The notes under the pieces were generated by a model. The model had not been told where the DNA came from and did not search any database. It was given only the letters and a program-made list of their open reading frames with translations. The position numbers and the translations under genes are program-made. A DNA stretch of 64,000 nucleotides from Pantoea agglomerans (lineage in GTDB: Bacteria; Pseudomonadota; Gammaproteobacteria; Enterobacterales; Enterobacteriaceae): the NCBI RefSeq assembly GCF_021397715.1, contig NZ_CP090207.1, positions 3,782,001 through 3,846,000 on the forward strand, given 5' to 3'. Within the stretch, counting starts at the first letter, position 1; the number at the start of each line of letters is the position of its first letter. Shown here piece after piece: positions 31,745-41,762 of this stretch.

Positions 31745-33502
31745 ATGAAAATTCCTTATATTCCAGAAGATGCACCCTTTAATGGCGATCAGAAATACTG
31801 GCTGGCGGGCTTCCTCGCCGGTCTTCACTCCCGTTTACTGGTGTTAGAAGACAAGCAGCAGCCTGCGGCCGGAACGGGCGCCGCGGCCACTACCCAACTG
31901 CATATTCTCTACGGCTCACAAACCGGCAACGCGGAAGCGCTGGCGCAAACTGCCGCCAAATCAGCGCGTGCCAAAGGGCTGGTGCCGGTGGTTCAGGCGC
32001 TGGGCGATGTCGATCTGGATGTGTTCGCCACCATGCGTCACGTGTTGATCGTCACCTCCACCTACGGCGAAGGCGAAATGCCGGACAACGCTCAGTTGTT
32101 CTGGGATGCGATCTCCGCCAGTACCGCGCCGCGGCTGGAGCAGATGCACTTTGCCGTGCTGGCGATTGGTGATACCGGCTACGATGGCTTCTGCCAGGCG
32201 GGTAAATTCATTGATATGCGTCTGGAGCAGCTGGGCGCGAAACGCGTGGTCGATCGTATTGATTGCGATATCGATTATGAAGAGCCGTCCAGCGAATGGC
32301 TGAACAGTTCGATGCCACAGTTTGCCGCCAGCGCGGGCAGTAGCGGCACGGTGCTGGAGAGCGCGCCAGAAGCGCCGGTAATCCCGGGCAGCAACAAGTC
32401 GAATCCTTACGCTGCAGCGCTGATCACCAATAAGCGCCTGTCGGGCGAGCAGTCCGCGAAAGACATTCGCCACTTTGAATTTGATCTCAGCGACAGCGGC
32501 CTGAAATATGAAGCGGGCGATGCGCTGGGCGTGATTCCGGTCAATGAACCGTCGCTGGTCAGCCTGCTGCTGACCCAGCTGAATGCCGATTACCAGACGC
32601 CGGTACCCGGTTTTGACCGCAGCCTCGGCGATCTGCTGACCTATCAGTTTGAAATTTCAGAACCGTCACGCAAGCTGATTGAGTGGGTGGGACAGAACAC
32701 CACCAACCAGGAACTGCGCCACGTATTGCAACACGACGATAAAGATGCGCTCGGCGTGTGGCTGTGGGGCAAAGATACGCTCGACCTGCTGCAGCTTGAG
32801 CTGACCCGCTCGCTGCCGGTGCCGGAATTTGTCGCGCTGCTGCGTCCGTTACAGCATCGTGCCTACTCTATCTCGTCCAGCTCAAAGGCGCACCCTAACC
32901 AGGTTCACCTGACGGTGGCGTCGGTACGTTATCACAGCGGTGGCCGTAATCGTGGCGGCGTCTGCTCGACCTATCTGGCCGAGCGCGTGCGTCGTGGTGA
33001 AAAGCCCGCCATTTTCATCTCGCCAAACAAAGCGTTTCGCGTACCGGCGAATAACAGCGCCCCGCTGATCATGGTCGGACCGGGCACCGGTATCGCGCCA
33101 TTCCGCGCCTTTTTGCAGGAGCGCCAGGCGACCGGCGCGCAGGGTAAAAACTGGCTGTTCTTTGGCGATCAGCATCAGGAACATGACTTCATCTATCGTG
33201 ACGAGCTCACCGGCTGGCATGACAGCGGTTTACTGACCCGGCTGGATCTGGCGTTCTCACGCGACCAGGAGAAGAAGATCTACGTGCAGACCCGTATGCT
33301 GGAACAGGGCGCAGAGCTCTATGCCTGGCTGCAGGAAGGCGCTTATTTCTACGTCTGTGGTGATGCCTCACGCATGGCGAAAGATGTCGACAGCGCGCTG
33401 TATGAAGTGGTGCGTCAGTTCGGCGGACTTTCCAGCGAACGTGCCGCGGACTACATCGATCAGCTGAAGAAAGAGAAGCGTTACCTGCGCGACGTCTATT
33501 AA
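31745..33502 (+). CDS. CysJ-like diflavin reductase (flavodoxin-FAD-NADPH)
   Basis: A 585-residue soluble diflavin reductase of the CysJ/cytochrome P450 reductase type. An N-terminal lead (PFNGDQKYWLAGFLAGL, about 11-27) resembles CysJ. The FMN flavodoxin domain follows (YGSQTGNAE at 56-64, TSTYGEGEMPDN), then the FAD domain with RAYSIS (about 372) and GGVCSTYLAER, the NADPH domain with GPGTGIAPFR (about 446) and FFGDQ, and the C-terminal aromatic ending RDVY. It should carry electrons NADPH to FAD to FMN to a partner. No cysI or cysH is adjacent, so it is unlikely to be the sulfite reductase flavoprotein. Its only upstream same-strand neighbour is the GOGAT-like gene, so it may be that protein's reductase. 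A terminator follows. Confidence 0.88.
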   Translation: MKIPYIPEDAPFNGDQKYWLAGFLAGLHSRLLVLEDKQQPAAGTGAAATTQLHILYGSQTGNAEALAQTAAKSARAKGLVPVVQALGDVDLDVFATMRHVLIVTSTYGEGEMPDNAQLFWDAISASTAPRLEQMHFAVLAIGDTGYDGFCQAGKFIDMRLEQLGAKRVVDRIDCDIDYEEPSSEWLNSSMPQFAASAGSSGTVLESAPEAPVIPGSNKSNPYAAALITNKRLSGEQSAKDIRHFEFDLSDSGLKYEAGDALGVIPVNEPSLVSLLLTQLNADYQTPVPGFDRSLGDLLTYQFEISEPSRKLIEWVGQNTTNQELRHVLQHDDKDALGVWLWGKDTLDLLQLELTRSLPVPEFVALLRPLQHRAYSISSSSKAHPNQVHLTVASVRYHSGGRNRGGVCSTYLAERVRRGEKPAIFISPNKAFRVPANNSAPLIMVGPGTGIAPFRAFLQERQATGAQGKNWLFFGDQHQEHDFIYRDELTGWHDSGLLTRLDLAFSRDQEKKIYVQTRMLEQGAELYAWLQEGAYFYVCGDASRMAKDVDSALYEVVRQFGGLSSERAADYIDQLKKEKRYLRDVY

Positions 33503-33523
33503 TCGGCGCCCGCGTTAACGCAT

Positions 33524-33558
33524 AAAAAATCCGGCTTGCGCAGGCAGCCGGATTTTTT
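33524..33558. terminator. terminator after the diflavin reductase
   Basis: AAAAAATCCGGCT and its complement flank a 9-base loop. The T-run is present in both directions. It ends the GOGAT-like/reductase unit and may also stop sspB read-through. Confidence 0.85.
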
Positions 33559-33582
33559 TATGCCCGATCGGCAGGCAAAAAA

Positions 33583-33605
33583 ATACCCGTCGTGATGACG
33601 GGTAT
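33583..33605 (-). terminator. terminator after sspB
   Basis: ATACCCGTC pairs with GACGGGTAT around GTGAT, followed on the minus strand by a run of seven T. It lies 6 bases beyond the sspB stop. Confidence 0.8.
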
Positions 33606-33611
33606 CTGATG

Positions 33612-34097
33612 TTATTTCACGACGCGCAGTGAAGGCCGTCCGCCACGCGGTGGTGGATCGTCGTCAGGTGGCGTCTCGTCATCGCCGGCATCGTCAGGAC
33701 GATCACCATCAATCACGGACATCATCGTCTCTTCCTGACCGTCTGACGTCTCCTGAGAGGCCAGCTCGTAAGCCGGTTCAGGTTCAAACATGGTTCCTGC
33801 ACCGTTTTCGCGGGCATAGATCGCCAGAATCGCCGCCATCGGCACATTAACCTGGCGAGGAACGCCGCCGAAACGGGCGTTGAACGACACCTGATCGTTA
33901 GCCAGATCGAGATTGCCGACTGCGCGCGGCGCAATGTTCAATACGATCTGACCATCGCGCGCATACTCAAGCGGCACCTGCACGCCAGGCAGATTGATGT
34001 CGACCACCAGATGCGGCGTTAACTGGTTGTCGAGCAACCAGTCATAGAAAGCGCGCAGCAGATAGGGACGACGTGCGGTAAGTTGCGACATTTCCAT
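33612..34097 (-). CDS. sspB: ClpXP adaptor, stringent starvation protein B
   Basis: A 161-residue adaptor that tethers ssrA-tagged and other substrates to ClpX. The N-terminal substrate-binding domain (about 1-110, RRPYLLRAFYDWLLDNQLTPHLVVD and RFGGVPRQVNVPMAAILAIYA) is followed by a flexible acidic linker and the C-terminal ClpX-binding tail RGGRPSLRVVK, nearly as in E. coli. It is 3 bases downstream of sspA in the same operon. Confidence 0.97.
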   Translation of the reverse strand: MEMSQLTARRPYLLRAFYDWLLDNQLTPHLVVDINLPGVQVPLEYARDGQIVLNIAPRAVGNLDLANDQVSFNARFGGVPRQVNVPMAAILAIYARENGAGTMFEPEPAYELASQETSDGQEETMMSVIDGDRPDDAGDDETPPDDDPPPRGGRPSLRVVK

Positions 34098-34100
34098 AAA

Positions 34101-34742
34101 TCAGCCCCGGGCTTGCAGGCGCATTTCACGTTCAGCTTCAGTTAATGAAGCAAGGAAAGAGTCACGCTCAAACACGCGGTTCATATAGCCTTTCAGCTCT
34201 TTTGAACCGGAGCCGATCAAATCGATGCCCATTGACGGCAGACGCCACAACAGCGGTGCCAGATAGCAGTCGACCAGGCTAAACTCTTCGCTCATGAAGA
34301 ACGGTGTGCGACCAAACAGCGGTGCAATCGCCAGCAGCTCTTCACGCAGTTGCTTGCGAGCCGCTTCAGCTTCCTGACCGCTGCTGTTCTCAACGGTTCT
34401 CATCAGGCTGTACCAGTCCTGCTCAATGCGGTGCATCATCAGACGGCTTTCACCACGGGCAACCGGATAAACCGGCATCAGCGGTGGATGCGGGAAACGC
34501 TCATCTAAATATTCCATGATGATGCGTGATTCATACAGCGTCAGCTCACGATCTACCAGCGTCGGCACCGTGCGATACGGGTTGAGGTCAATCAGATCCT
34601 GCGGCAGGTTATCCATTTCGACCTGCTCGATCTCTACGCTGACACCCTTCTCCGCCAGGACGATACGTACCTGATGGCTGAAAATGTCAGTAGGACCAGA
34701 AAACAGCGTCATTACCGAACGTTTGTTGGCAGCGACAGCCAT
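34101..34742 (-). CDS. sspA: stringent starvation protein A
   Basis: A 213-residue GST-fold protein that binds RNA polymerase and reshapes transcription under starvation and acid stress. It has the thioredoxin-like N-terminus (SVMTLFSGPTDIFSHQVRIVL) and an all-helical C-terminus with PHPPLMPVYPVARGESRL, which contains the conserved surface PHP motif. The ATG at 34742 (MAVAANKRS) matches the family; four extra codons upstream are possible but unsupported. sspB follows after 3 bases. Confidence 0.97.
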   Translation of the reverse strand: MAVAANKRSVMTLFSGPTDIFSHQVRIVLAEKGVSVEIEQVEMDNLPQDLIDLNPYRTVPTLVDRELTLYESRIIMEYLDERFPHPPLMPVYPVARGESRLMMHRIEQDWYSLMRTVENSSGQEAEAARKQLREELLAIAPLFGRTPFFMSEEFSLVDCYLAPLLWRLPSMGIDLIGSGSKELKGYMNRVFERDSFLASLTEAEREMRLQARG

Positions 34743-35014
34743 GAAAACCTCCAAGTTTGTTCACAAAAAGTTACTGCGAATAGCCAACCATCCGGCGACT
34801 CACTTGCTCATAGAACTCGCACGCAACCCACGTTAGCTGCGTCGTATACTGATATCCCGACGGCGGGGAGACGCATAACGCACCGGCCTGCGGGCGCAAA
34901 GTGACACAGAGTTTACCAGATTTTAGGCAGCTTGTGGGCGTGGAATGAATCTTTGCGGGGAAATTGCGAGCGCCGTTAACGTTTTCCGCCAGCACCGGTA
35001 CGGCGGCAGAAAGC

Positions 35015-35040
35015 AAAAAACCCGCCGAAGCGGGTTTTTT
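35015..35040 (-). terminator. terminator after rpsI
   Basis: AAAAAACCCGC and its complement surround a CGAA loop, giving a T-run on both strands. It ends the rplM-rpsI operon upstream of sspA. Confidence 0.83.
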
Positions 35041-35072
35041 GTGCCAATTGTCGCAGCCAGAGCTGCAAACAA

Positions 35073-36107
<1,035 letters not shown>

Positions 36108-36136
36108 CCCTATTTCACTATTTATCCGCTTTATTC

Positions 36137-37264
36137 TCACGGCAGGTGCGGCAGACGCAGGTACTCTTCGCTCTGCATCTCCTGCAGGCGGGATAAGCAG
36201 CGCTGGTACTCAAATTTCAGCCGCGTCCCCTGATAAATCTCGGTCAGCGAGGTTTCCGCCGCCACCACCAGCTTCACATGACGCTCATAAAATTCATCAA
36301 CCAGTGCGAGGAAGCGGCGCGCCTGATCCTCGGTTTTATAAATCATCACCGGTACATCATGCAGCAGCACGCTGTGGAAACGGCGCGACAGGGCAATGTA
36401 GTCATGCTGGCTGCGCCCTTCCCCGCACAGGGTCGTGAAGTTGATCGCCAGCACACCCTCACTGACGCCCAGCGTCGGCATCTGACGGTGGTTAATCTCC
36501 AGCACCGGTGCCTGCTCCGGTTTACCGCCCGCCAGCGCCTGGAACATGCGCGCCATCTCCGCATGGGTCGCCGCGTTCAGTGGATAGTTCCACAGATGGG
36601 CCGAGGTCAGCGTCCGTAACCGGTAATCGATACCCGCATCAACGTTCATTACATCACAGTGGGTTTTAATCTGCTCAATCGCTGGCAGGAAGCGCGCACG
36701 CTGCAGCCCGTTGCGGTAGAGATCGTCCGGCGGAATGTTTGAGGTCGCGACCAGCGCGATACCGCGTTCAAACAGCGCCTCCATCAGGGTACCGAGCAGC
36801 ATCGCATCAGTAATGTCAGAAACGAAAAATTCGTCGAAACAGAGGATATCGGTTTCGGCTTTGAAGCGGTCGGCGATGATCAGCAGCGGATCGCTCTGGC
36901 CCTGCAGTTGGGTCAGCTCTTCGTGTACCCGCAGCATAAAGCGGTGAAAGTGCAGCCGCAGTTTGCACTCGCCAGGAATAGACTGAAAAAACAGATCCAT
37001 GACCCAGGTTTTTCCCCGACCCACACCGCCCCACATGTACAAGCCACGCAGCGGGGCGAGCGTCTCATTTTTCTCTTTGCCGATCAGCTTCGACAGGCGG
37101 CCCAGCAGGCCAGATGTGGCAGGCGCAGCAGATTGCTGACGGGCGACCAGAGCGTGCTGGAGCGCGTCTAAACGGGTAATGGCTTCACGTTGTACGTCAT
37201 CGGGCTTGAATTCGCCCTGCGACAGCGCCTGCTCATAACGAGCAAGCGGAGATGAGGTTTGCAT
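36137..37264 (-). CDS. zapE: cell division AFG1-like ATPase
   Basis: A 375-residue AFG1/ZapE ATPase that associates with the Z-ring and helps constriction under low oxygen or heat in E. coli. Walker A is GGVGRGKT at 79-86; CFDEFFVSDITDAMLL is Walker B and its neighbourhood. The C-terminal LVDEFYERHVKLVV...FEYQRCLSRLQEMQSEEYL block is conserved. MQTSSPLARY at 37264 is taken as start; a 12-codon upstream extension to 37300 is possible. It is divergent from zapG. Confidence 0.95.
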   Translation of the reverse strand: MQTSSPLARYEQALSQGEFKPDDVQREAITRLDALQHALVARQQSAAPATSGLLGRLSKLIGKEKNETLAPLRGLYMWGGVGRGKTWVMDLFFQSIPGECKLRLHFHRFMLRVHEELTQLQGQSDPLLIIADRFKAETDILCFDEFFVSDITDAMLLGTLMEALFERGIALVATSNIPPDDLYRNGLQRARFLPAIEQIKTHCDVMNVDAGIDYRLRTLTSAHLWNYPLNAATHAEMARMFQALAGGKPEQAPVLEINHRQMPTLGVSEGVLAINFTTLCGEGRSQHDYIALSRRFHSVLLHDVPVMIYKTEDQARRFLALVDEFYERHVKLVVAAETSLTEIYQGTRLKFEYQRCLSRLQEMQSEEYLRLPHLP

Positions 37265-37442
37265 TGTTCTCTCAGAGTCCCTGAATTTTGTCTGATTCAT
37301 ACAGCGGTTGTCGAAAAAAAGGCCGCTCTACACTAAGCCATGCCGCTCCAGAGTTCCACATCCATAAGATTAACGGGTATAGTGACTACTATTGAAATGG
37401 TGCAATGCCCTACGGAACAACGGAAATAACACGGGAGTCATT

Positions 37443-37844
37443 ATGACCTGGGAATACGGGCTAATTGGTTTAGTGGTAGGCATTATTGTCGGCGCAGTCG
37501 CGATGCGTTTTGGCAACAGGAAATTGCGTGAGCAGCGCAGCATGCAGTACGAACTGGAAAAAACCAAAGCGGAACTGTCAGATTATCGCGAAGAGCTGAC
37601 CAATCACTTCGCGCAGAGTGCGGAGCTGCTGGACAACATGGCACGCGACTATCGTCAGCTCTATCAGCATATGGCGAAAGGTTCTAACGACCTGCTGCCT
37701 AATCTGCCGGGTGAGAAAAACCCGTTTGCCTATCAGCTGACCGAGGCGGAAGCCGATAACGATCAGGTCCCGGTACAGATGCCGCGTGACTACTCTGAAG
37801 GGGCATCCGGTTTACTGCGCGGCGAGCGCCCTGCCCGCGACTAA
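37443..37844 (+). CDS. zapG: Z-ring associated membrane protein ZapG/YhcB
   Basis: A 133-residue bitopic inner-membrane protein: one N-terminal helix (about residues 4-22, GLIGLVVGIIVGAVAM) and a cytoplasmic coiled coil (about 28-75). It has roles at the interface of envelope growth and division in E. coli (YhcB, DUF1043). The ATG at 37443 with CGGGAGTC upstream gives the standard MTWEYGLIG start. Divergent from zapE and followed by a terminator. Confidence 0.94.
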   Translation: MTWEYGLIGLVVGIIVGAVAMRFGNRKLREQRSMQYELEKTKAELSDYREELTNHFAQSAELLDNMARDYRQLYQHMAKGSNDLLPNLPGEKNPFAYQLTEAEADNDQVPVQMPRDYSEGASGLLRGERPARD

Positions 37845-37852
37845 TCTTTTTG

Positions 37853-37882
37853 GGGCGCAGCCGGTCTGCGCCCACGTTTTTT
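37853..37882 (+). terminator. terminator after zapG
   Basis: GGGCGCAG pairs with CTGCGCCC around CCGGT, followed by ACG and six T. It separates zapG from degQ. Confidence 0.82.
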
Positions 37883-37954
37883 GCGAACCCTGACCTCAAA
37901 CGACTGTCACACTGATTTATTCCTCCCACTTTTTGCAGCGAGAGCGTTGTAGCA

Positions 37955-39328
37955 ATGAAAAAACAAGCCCGACTGTTTAGCGCATTAGCCTTGAGTATTG
38001 GGATGAGCCTTGCCGCCGCGCCAGACGCGATGGCAACGCTACCGGCACAAATCGCCGGTCAGCCGCTGCCAAGCCTGGCGCCGATGCTGGAGAAAGTGCT
38101 GCCCGCCGTGGTCAGCGTTCACGTTGAAGGCACCGAGTCAGCGTCTCAGGGCCAGGATATTCCTGAACCACTGAAACGCTTCTTCGGCCAGATGCCTGGC
38201 GGAAATAATCAGCCCCAGCCCTTTGAAGGACTCGGCTCAGGGGTAATCATCGACGCCGCCAAAGGTTACGTGCTGACCAATAACCATGTGGTCAACGGCG
38301 CGGATAAGATTAATGTGCAGTTGGGCGACGGCAGCGAATATGAAGCCAAACTGATCGGCCATGATGAGCAGACCGATATCGCCTTAATTCAGATCCAGGG
38401 TGCAAAAAACCTGACTCAGGTAAAAGTGGCCGATTCCGATCAGCTGAAGGTGGGTGATTTCGCCGTGGCGATCGGTAACCCGTTTGGTCTGGGTCAGACC
38501 GCAACCTCCGGTATTATCTCGGCGCTGGGGCGTAGCGGCCTGAATCTGGAAGGACTGGAAAACTTTATCCAGACCGATGCGGCGATTAACCGCGGTAACT
38601 CAGGCGGTGCGCTGGTCAATCTGAATGGCGAACTGATCGGCATTAACACGGCGATTCTGGCCTCAAGCGGCGGTAACATCGGCATCGGCTTTGCCATTCC
38701 CAGCGATATGGCGATGAATCTCGCTCAGCAGCTGATCAAATATGGCGAAGTGAAGCGCGGCCAGCTCGGCATTAAAGGCACTGAAATGACCGCGGATATG
38801 GCCAAGGCGTTTAACGTCGATGCGCAGCGCGGTGCCTTTGTCTCAGAAGTGCTGCCGCAGTCAGCAGCCCAGAAAGCGGGCGTGAAGTCCGGCGATATCA
38901 TCACCTCGGTGAATGACAAACCGATTACCAGCTTCGCCGAACTGCGGGTGAAGATCGGCACCACCGCGCCAGGCGAGCAGGTGAAGCTCGGCTTGCTGCG
39001 TGAAGGTAAGCCGGTCACGGTGACCGTCACACTGGAGCAAAGCGCACAAACCACTGCCAGTGCCCAATTGATGTCGCCGGCACTTCAGGGTGCCACGCTG
39101 AGTGATGGCCAGACCAAAACCGGTGATAAAGGGGTGAAGGTCGATACCATCGAGAAAGGCACGCCGGCGGAACAGGTTGGCCTGCAAAAAGATGACGTGA
39201 TTGTTGGCGTTAACCGCAACCGCGTTCAGTCGATCGCGGAAATGCGTAAAGTGCTGGAAGGCAAACCGCCGGTACTGGCGCTGAATGTGGTACGCGGCGA
39301 CGAAAGTATCTATCTGTTGTTGAGATAA
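37955..39328 (+). CDS. degQ: periplasmic serine endoprotease DegQ
   Basis: A 457-residue HtrA-family protease/chaperone with a signal peptide (about 27 residues, cleavage after DAMA). The catalytic triad is His111, Asp141 and Ser216 (TNNHVV, TDIAL, RGNSGG). Two PDZ domains follow (about 260-355 and 370-457). It degrades misfolded periplasmic proteins. It lies 89 bp before degS; a hairpin in the gap may uncouple their expression. Confidence 0.96.
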   Translation: MKKQARLFSALALSIGMSLAAAPDAMATLPAQIAGQPLPSLAPMLEKVLPAVVSVHVEGTESASQGQDIPEPLKRFFGQMPGGNNQPQPFEGLGSGVIIDAAKGYVLTNNHVVNGADKINVQLGDGSEYEAKLIGHDEQTDIALIQIQGAKNLTQVKVADSDQLKVGDFAVAIGNPFGLGQTATSGIISALGRSGLNLEGLENFIQTDAAINRGNSGGALVNLNGELIGINTAILASSGGNIGIGFAIPSDMAMNLAQQLIKYGEVKRGQLGIKGTEMTADMAKAFNVDAQRGAFVSEVLPQSAAQKAGVKSGDIITSVNDKPITSFAELRVKIGTTAPGEQVKLGLLREGKPVTVTVTLEQSAQTTASAQLMSPALQGATLSDGQTKTGDKGVKVDTIEKGTPAEQVGLQKDDVIVGVNRNRVQSIAEMRKVLEGKPPVLALNVVRGDESIYLLLR

Positions 39329-39340
39329 ACCTCGCATTAT

Positions 39341-39368
39341 GGCGGACACAAGCGCGTGTGTGTCCGCC
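39341..39368 (+). other. stem-loop between degQ and degS
   Basis: GGCGGACACA pairs with TGTGTCCGCC around an 8-base loop. No T-run follows, so it is more likely an mRNA-stabilising or processing hairpin than a terminator. Confidence 0.5.
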
Positions 39369-39417
39369 GCTCTCATGTTATTCTGCCCAGCGATCTCCCC
39401 TGGCGTAATTTAACACC

Positions 39418-40479
39418 ATGTTTCTTAAACTTTTGCGTGCCGTGGTGCTGGGCCTGATTGTGGCGGGTATTTTGCTCGCAGCACTGCCTGCACTGCGTAT
39501 GGGCAGCGACGCCCTCTATAACCACGAAGACAGTAACGACGAAACTCCCTTTAGCTTTAACCAGGGGGTGCGACGCGCTGTGCCTGCAGTCGTGAACGTC
39601 TACAACCGTAGCGCGCATGGCAATAACAATCGCGGCATCACTACCCTGGGTTCAGGGGTGATCATGAACGCAAAAGGCTACATCCTCACCAATAAGCATG
39701 TCATCAACAATGCCGACCAGATTATTGTGGCGCTGCAGGATGGCCGTTTCTTTGAAGCGACGCTGGTGGGCTCAGACGCCATGACCGATCTGGCGGTGTT
39801 GAAAATCACCGCCTCCAGCCTGCCTGTTATCCCGATCAATCCTAAACGTCTGGCCCATATCGGCGACGTGGTGATGGCGATCGGCAACCCCTATAACCTC
39901 GGCCAGACGGTCACCCAGGGAATTATCAGCGCCACCGGCCGGGTAGGATTAAGTTCTTCGGGCCGGCAAAACTTCCTGCAAACCGACGCCTCGATTAACC
40001 AGGGCAACTCTGGCGGTGCGCTGATCAACTCGCTGGGCGAACTGATGGGCATCAATACCCTGACCTTCGACAAAAGCAATGATGGCGAAACGCCGGAAGG
40101 CATTGGATTCGCTATTCCGACTGCGCTGGCCTCGAAGATCATGGATAAGCTGATTCGTGATGGCCGGGTGATTCGTGGCTACATCGGCATTACCGGGCGC
40201 GAACTGCCGCCACTGCATGGTCAGGGCAGCAGTCTGGATCGGGTACAGGGCATTATTGTTAGCGTGGTGACCCCGGACGGTCCGGCCGATAAAGCCGGTA
40301 TTCAGGCCAATGATGTGTTGCTGAGCGTCAACGGCAAGCCAGCGGTTTCCGCGCAGGAGACGATGGACCAGGTGGCTGAGATTCGCCCGGGTTCAGTGAT
40401 TGATGTGCAGGTCTTGCGTAACGATCAGACGCTGACGCTGCCGGTCACCATTCAGGAGTTTCCTGACAGCAGCCAGTAG
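39418..40479 (+). CDS. degS: site-1 protease of the sigma-E response
   Basis: A 353-residue membrane-anchored serine protease that senses unfolded outer-membrane porin tails with its PDZ domain and makes the first cut in the anti-sigma factor RseA. One N-terminal helix (about 6-25) anchors it in the inner membrane. The triad is His94, Asp124 and Ser198 (TNKHVI, MTDLAVL, QGNSGG), followed by one PDZ domain (about 255-345). In E. coli mdh and argR come next; here epmA does. Confidence 0.96.
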   Translation: MFLKLLRAVVLGLIVAGILLAALPALRMGSDALYNHEDSNDETPFSFNQGVRRAVPAVVNVYNRSAHGNNNRGITTLGSGVIMNAKGYILTNKHVINNADQIIVALQDGRFFEATLVGSDAMTDLAVLKITASSLPVIPINPKRLAHIGDVVMAIGNPYNLGQTVTQGIISATGRVGLSSSGRQNFLQTDASINQGNSGGALINSLGELMGINTLTFDKSNDGETPEGIGFAIPTALASKIMDKLIRDGRVIRGYIGITGRELPPLHGQGSSLDRVQGIIVSVVTPDGPADKAGIQANDVLLSVNGKPAVSAQETMDQVAEIRPGSVIDVQVLRNDQTLTLPVTIQEFPDSSQ

Positions 40480-40520
40480 CACAGCACGCGGCATGCCAGC
40501 CGCCATGATTTAGCCTGACA

Positions 40521-40640
40521 GGCAGGGCTGGCCCAGCTGAAGAGCAAAGCGTCCGAGCCAAGAAGGCGAGGCCGACCTATAGGGAAGTAGGTCTCCTTTG
40601 CGATCGGCTGGGCCATCCCTGCCCTTTCCACCTTTTTCCC
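40521..40640. repeat. large structured inverted repeat after degS
   Basis: The arms 40521-40537 and 40607-40623 are complementary at 16 of 17 positions. Nested inside are GCAAAG/CTTTGC (40544-40549 with 40596-40601) and GACCTA/TAGGTC (40574-40579 with 40588-40593). A CTTTCCACCTTTTT stretch follows on the plus strand. It lies between convergent degS and epmA, so it can work as a terminator, but at about 100 nt with three stacked stems it is far more elaborate than the other terminators here. It may be a dispersed intergenic repeat. Confidence 0.6.
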
Positions 40641-40649
40641 GCCAGATGG

Positions 40650-41627
40650 TTAGCAACGATCCACCGGAAACGCGATTACATCACTCAATGACTCCGCTTT
40701 CAGCGCCAGCATAATCAGCCGATCCACGCCGAGCGCGACGCCGGAACAGGCGGGCATCCCATGCGCCAGCGCATCCAGCAGATGAGTATCGATGGGATGT
40801 TGCGGCAGGCCACGCGCCGCACGACGGCGATTATCCTGCTCGAAGCGCTGACGCTGTTCACGGCTGTCCGTCAGTTCACGGAAACCGTTCGCCAGTTCGA
40901 TGCCCTTGTAATAGACCTCGAAGCGCTCAGCGACGCGGTGATCCTCGGTACTGATCTCCGCCAGTGCCGCCTGGCTGGCCGGGAAGTGATAAACGAAGCA
41001 AGGCTTATCCTGGCCAATCTTCGGTTCCACGCCCAGCATAAACAGCAGCATCAGCAGGGTATCGCGATCGTCTTCCGCCCGCGCCAGTTCGCCTTCGCCC
41101 AGCTTTTCTGCCACTTCACGCAGCTGCGCCTTGTCCGCAGAGAGCGGATCGATTTCGAGATGACGAATAAACGCCTGCTGATAGGAGAGGGATTCCGCGC
41201 TGTCGCACTCCAGCACCTGTTGCATCAGATCGTCGACTTCATTCATCAGACGATACATGTCGTAGTGCGGCCGGTACCACTCCAGCATGGTAAATTCCGG
41301 GTTATGGTGACGGCCCGCTTCCTCATTACGGAAACTGCGCGCCATCTGGTAAATCGGCCCGCTGCCAGCAGCCAACAGGCGCTTCATGTGATATTCCGGG
41401 CTGGTCATCAGCCAGAGATCGCGCCCCTGCGCGGCACCCGGCCCGACAAACCGCGTCTGGAACGGCACCAGATGGATATCGGTAATCGTCGCCTGACTCA
41501 TCGCCGGCGTATCCACTTCCAGTACGCCACGATCGGCAAAGAAACGACGCACTTCGGCTAAAATCGCCGCGCGTTTTAACAAATTGGCGATGGATGCGCT
41601 TGGTTGCCAGCTTGCCGTTTCGCTCAT
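40650..41627 (-). CDS. epmA: EF-P--(R)-beta-lysine ligase
   Basis: A 325-residue paralogue of the class-II lysyl-tRNA synthetase catalytic core without an anticodon-binding domain. It attaches (R)-beta-lysine to Lys34 of EF-P. Class-II motif 2 ([22 protein letters not shown]) and motif 3 ([14 protein letters not shown]) are intact. The ATG at 41627 ([12 protein letters not shown]) gives the standard 325 residues; the longer frame to 41708 has no support. Its substrate EF-P and the aminomutase EpmB that makes beta-lysine are encoded 1-3 kb away. Confidence 0.97.
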   Translation of the reverse strand: MSETASWQPSASIANLLKRAAILAEVRRFFADRGVLEVDTPAMSQATITDIHLVPFQTRFVGPGAAQGRDLWLMTSPEYHMKRLLAAGSGPIYQMARSFRNEEAGRHHNPEFTMLEWYRPHYDMYRLMNEVDDLMQQVLECDSAESLSYQQAFIRHLEIDPLSADKAQLREVAEKLGEGELARAEDDRDTLLMLLFMLGVEPKIGQDKPCFVYHFPASQAALAEISTEDHRVAERFEVYYKGIELANGFRELTDSREQRQRFEQDNRRRAARGLPQHPIDTHLLDALAHGMPACSGVALGVDRLIMLALKAESLSDVIAFPVDRC

Positions 41628-41762
41628 GGTGATGACTCCTGATACAAATAAGGGGTGGAAGTCTACCTGCAATACCTGCGGCAAACAATCTCGCGCCCGC
41701 GCTGCCAAAAACAGCGTTTCGGCTTCTATACTTAAGCAGTTAAATCACAAAGGAATCCCACT

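Noticed and set aside
31745..33502. Calling the diflavin reductase cysJ
   Set aside because: No cysI or cysH adjacent, the neighbour is a GOGAT-like gene, and the length and N-terminal lead only partly match CysJ; a gene symbol would overstate it.
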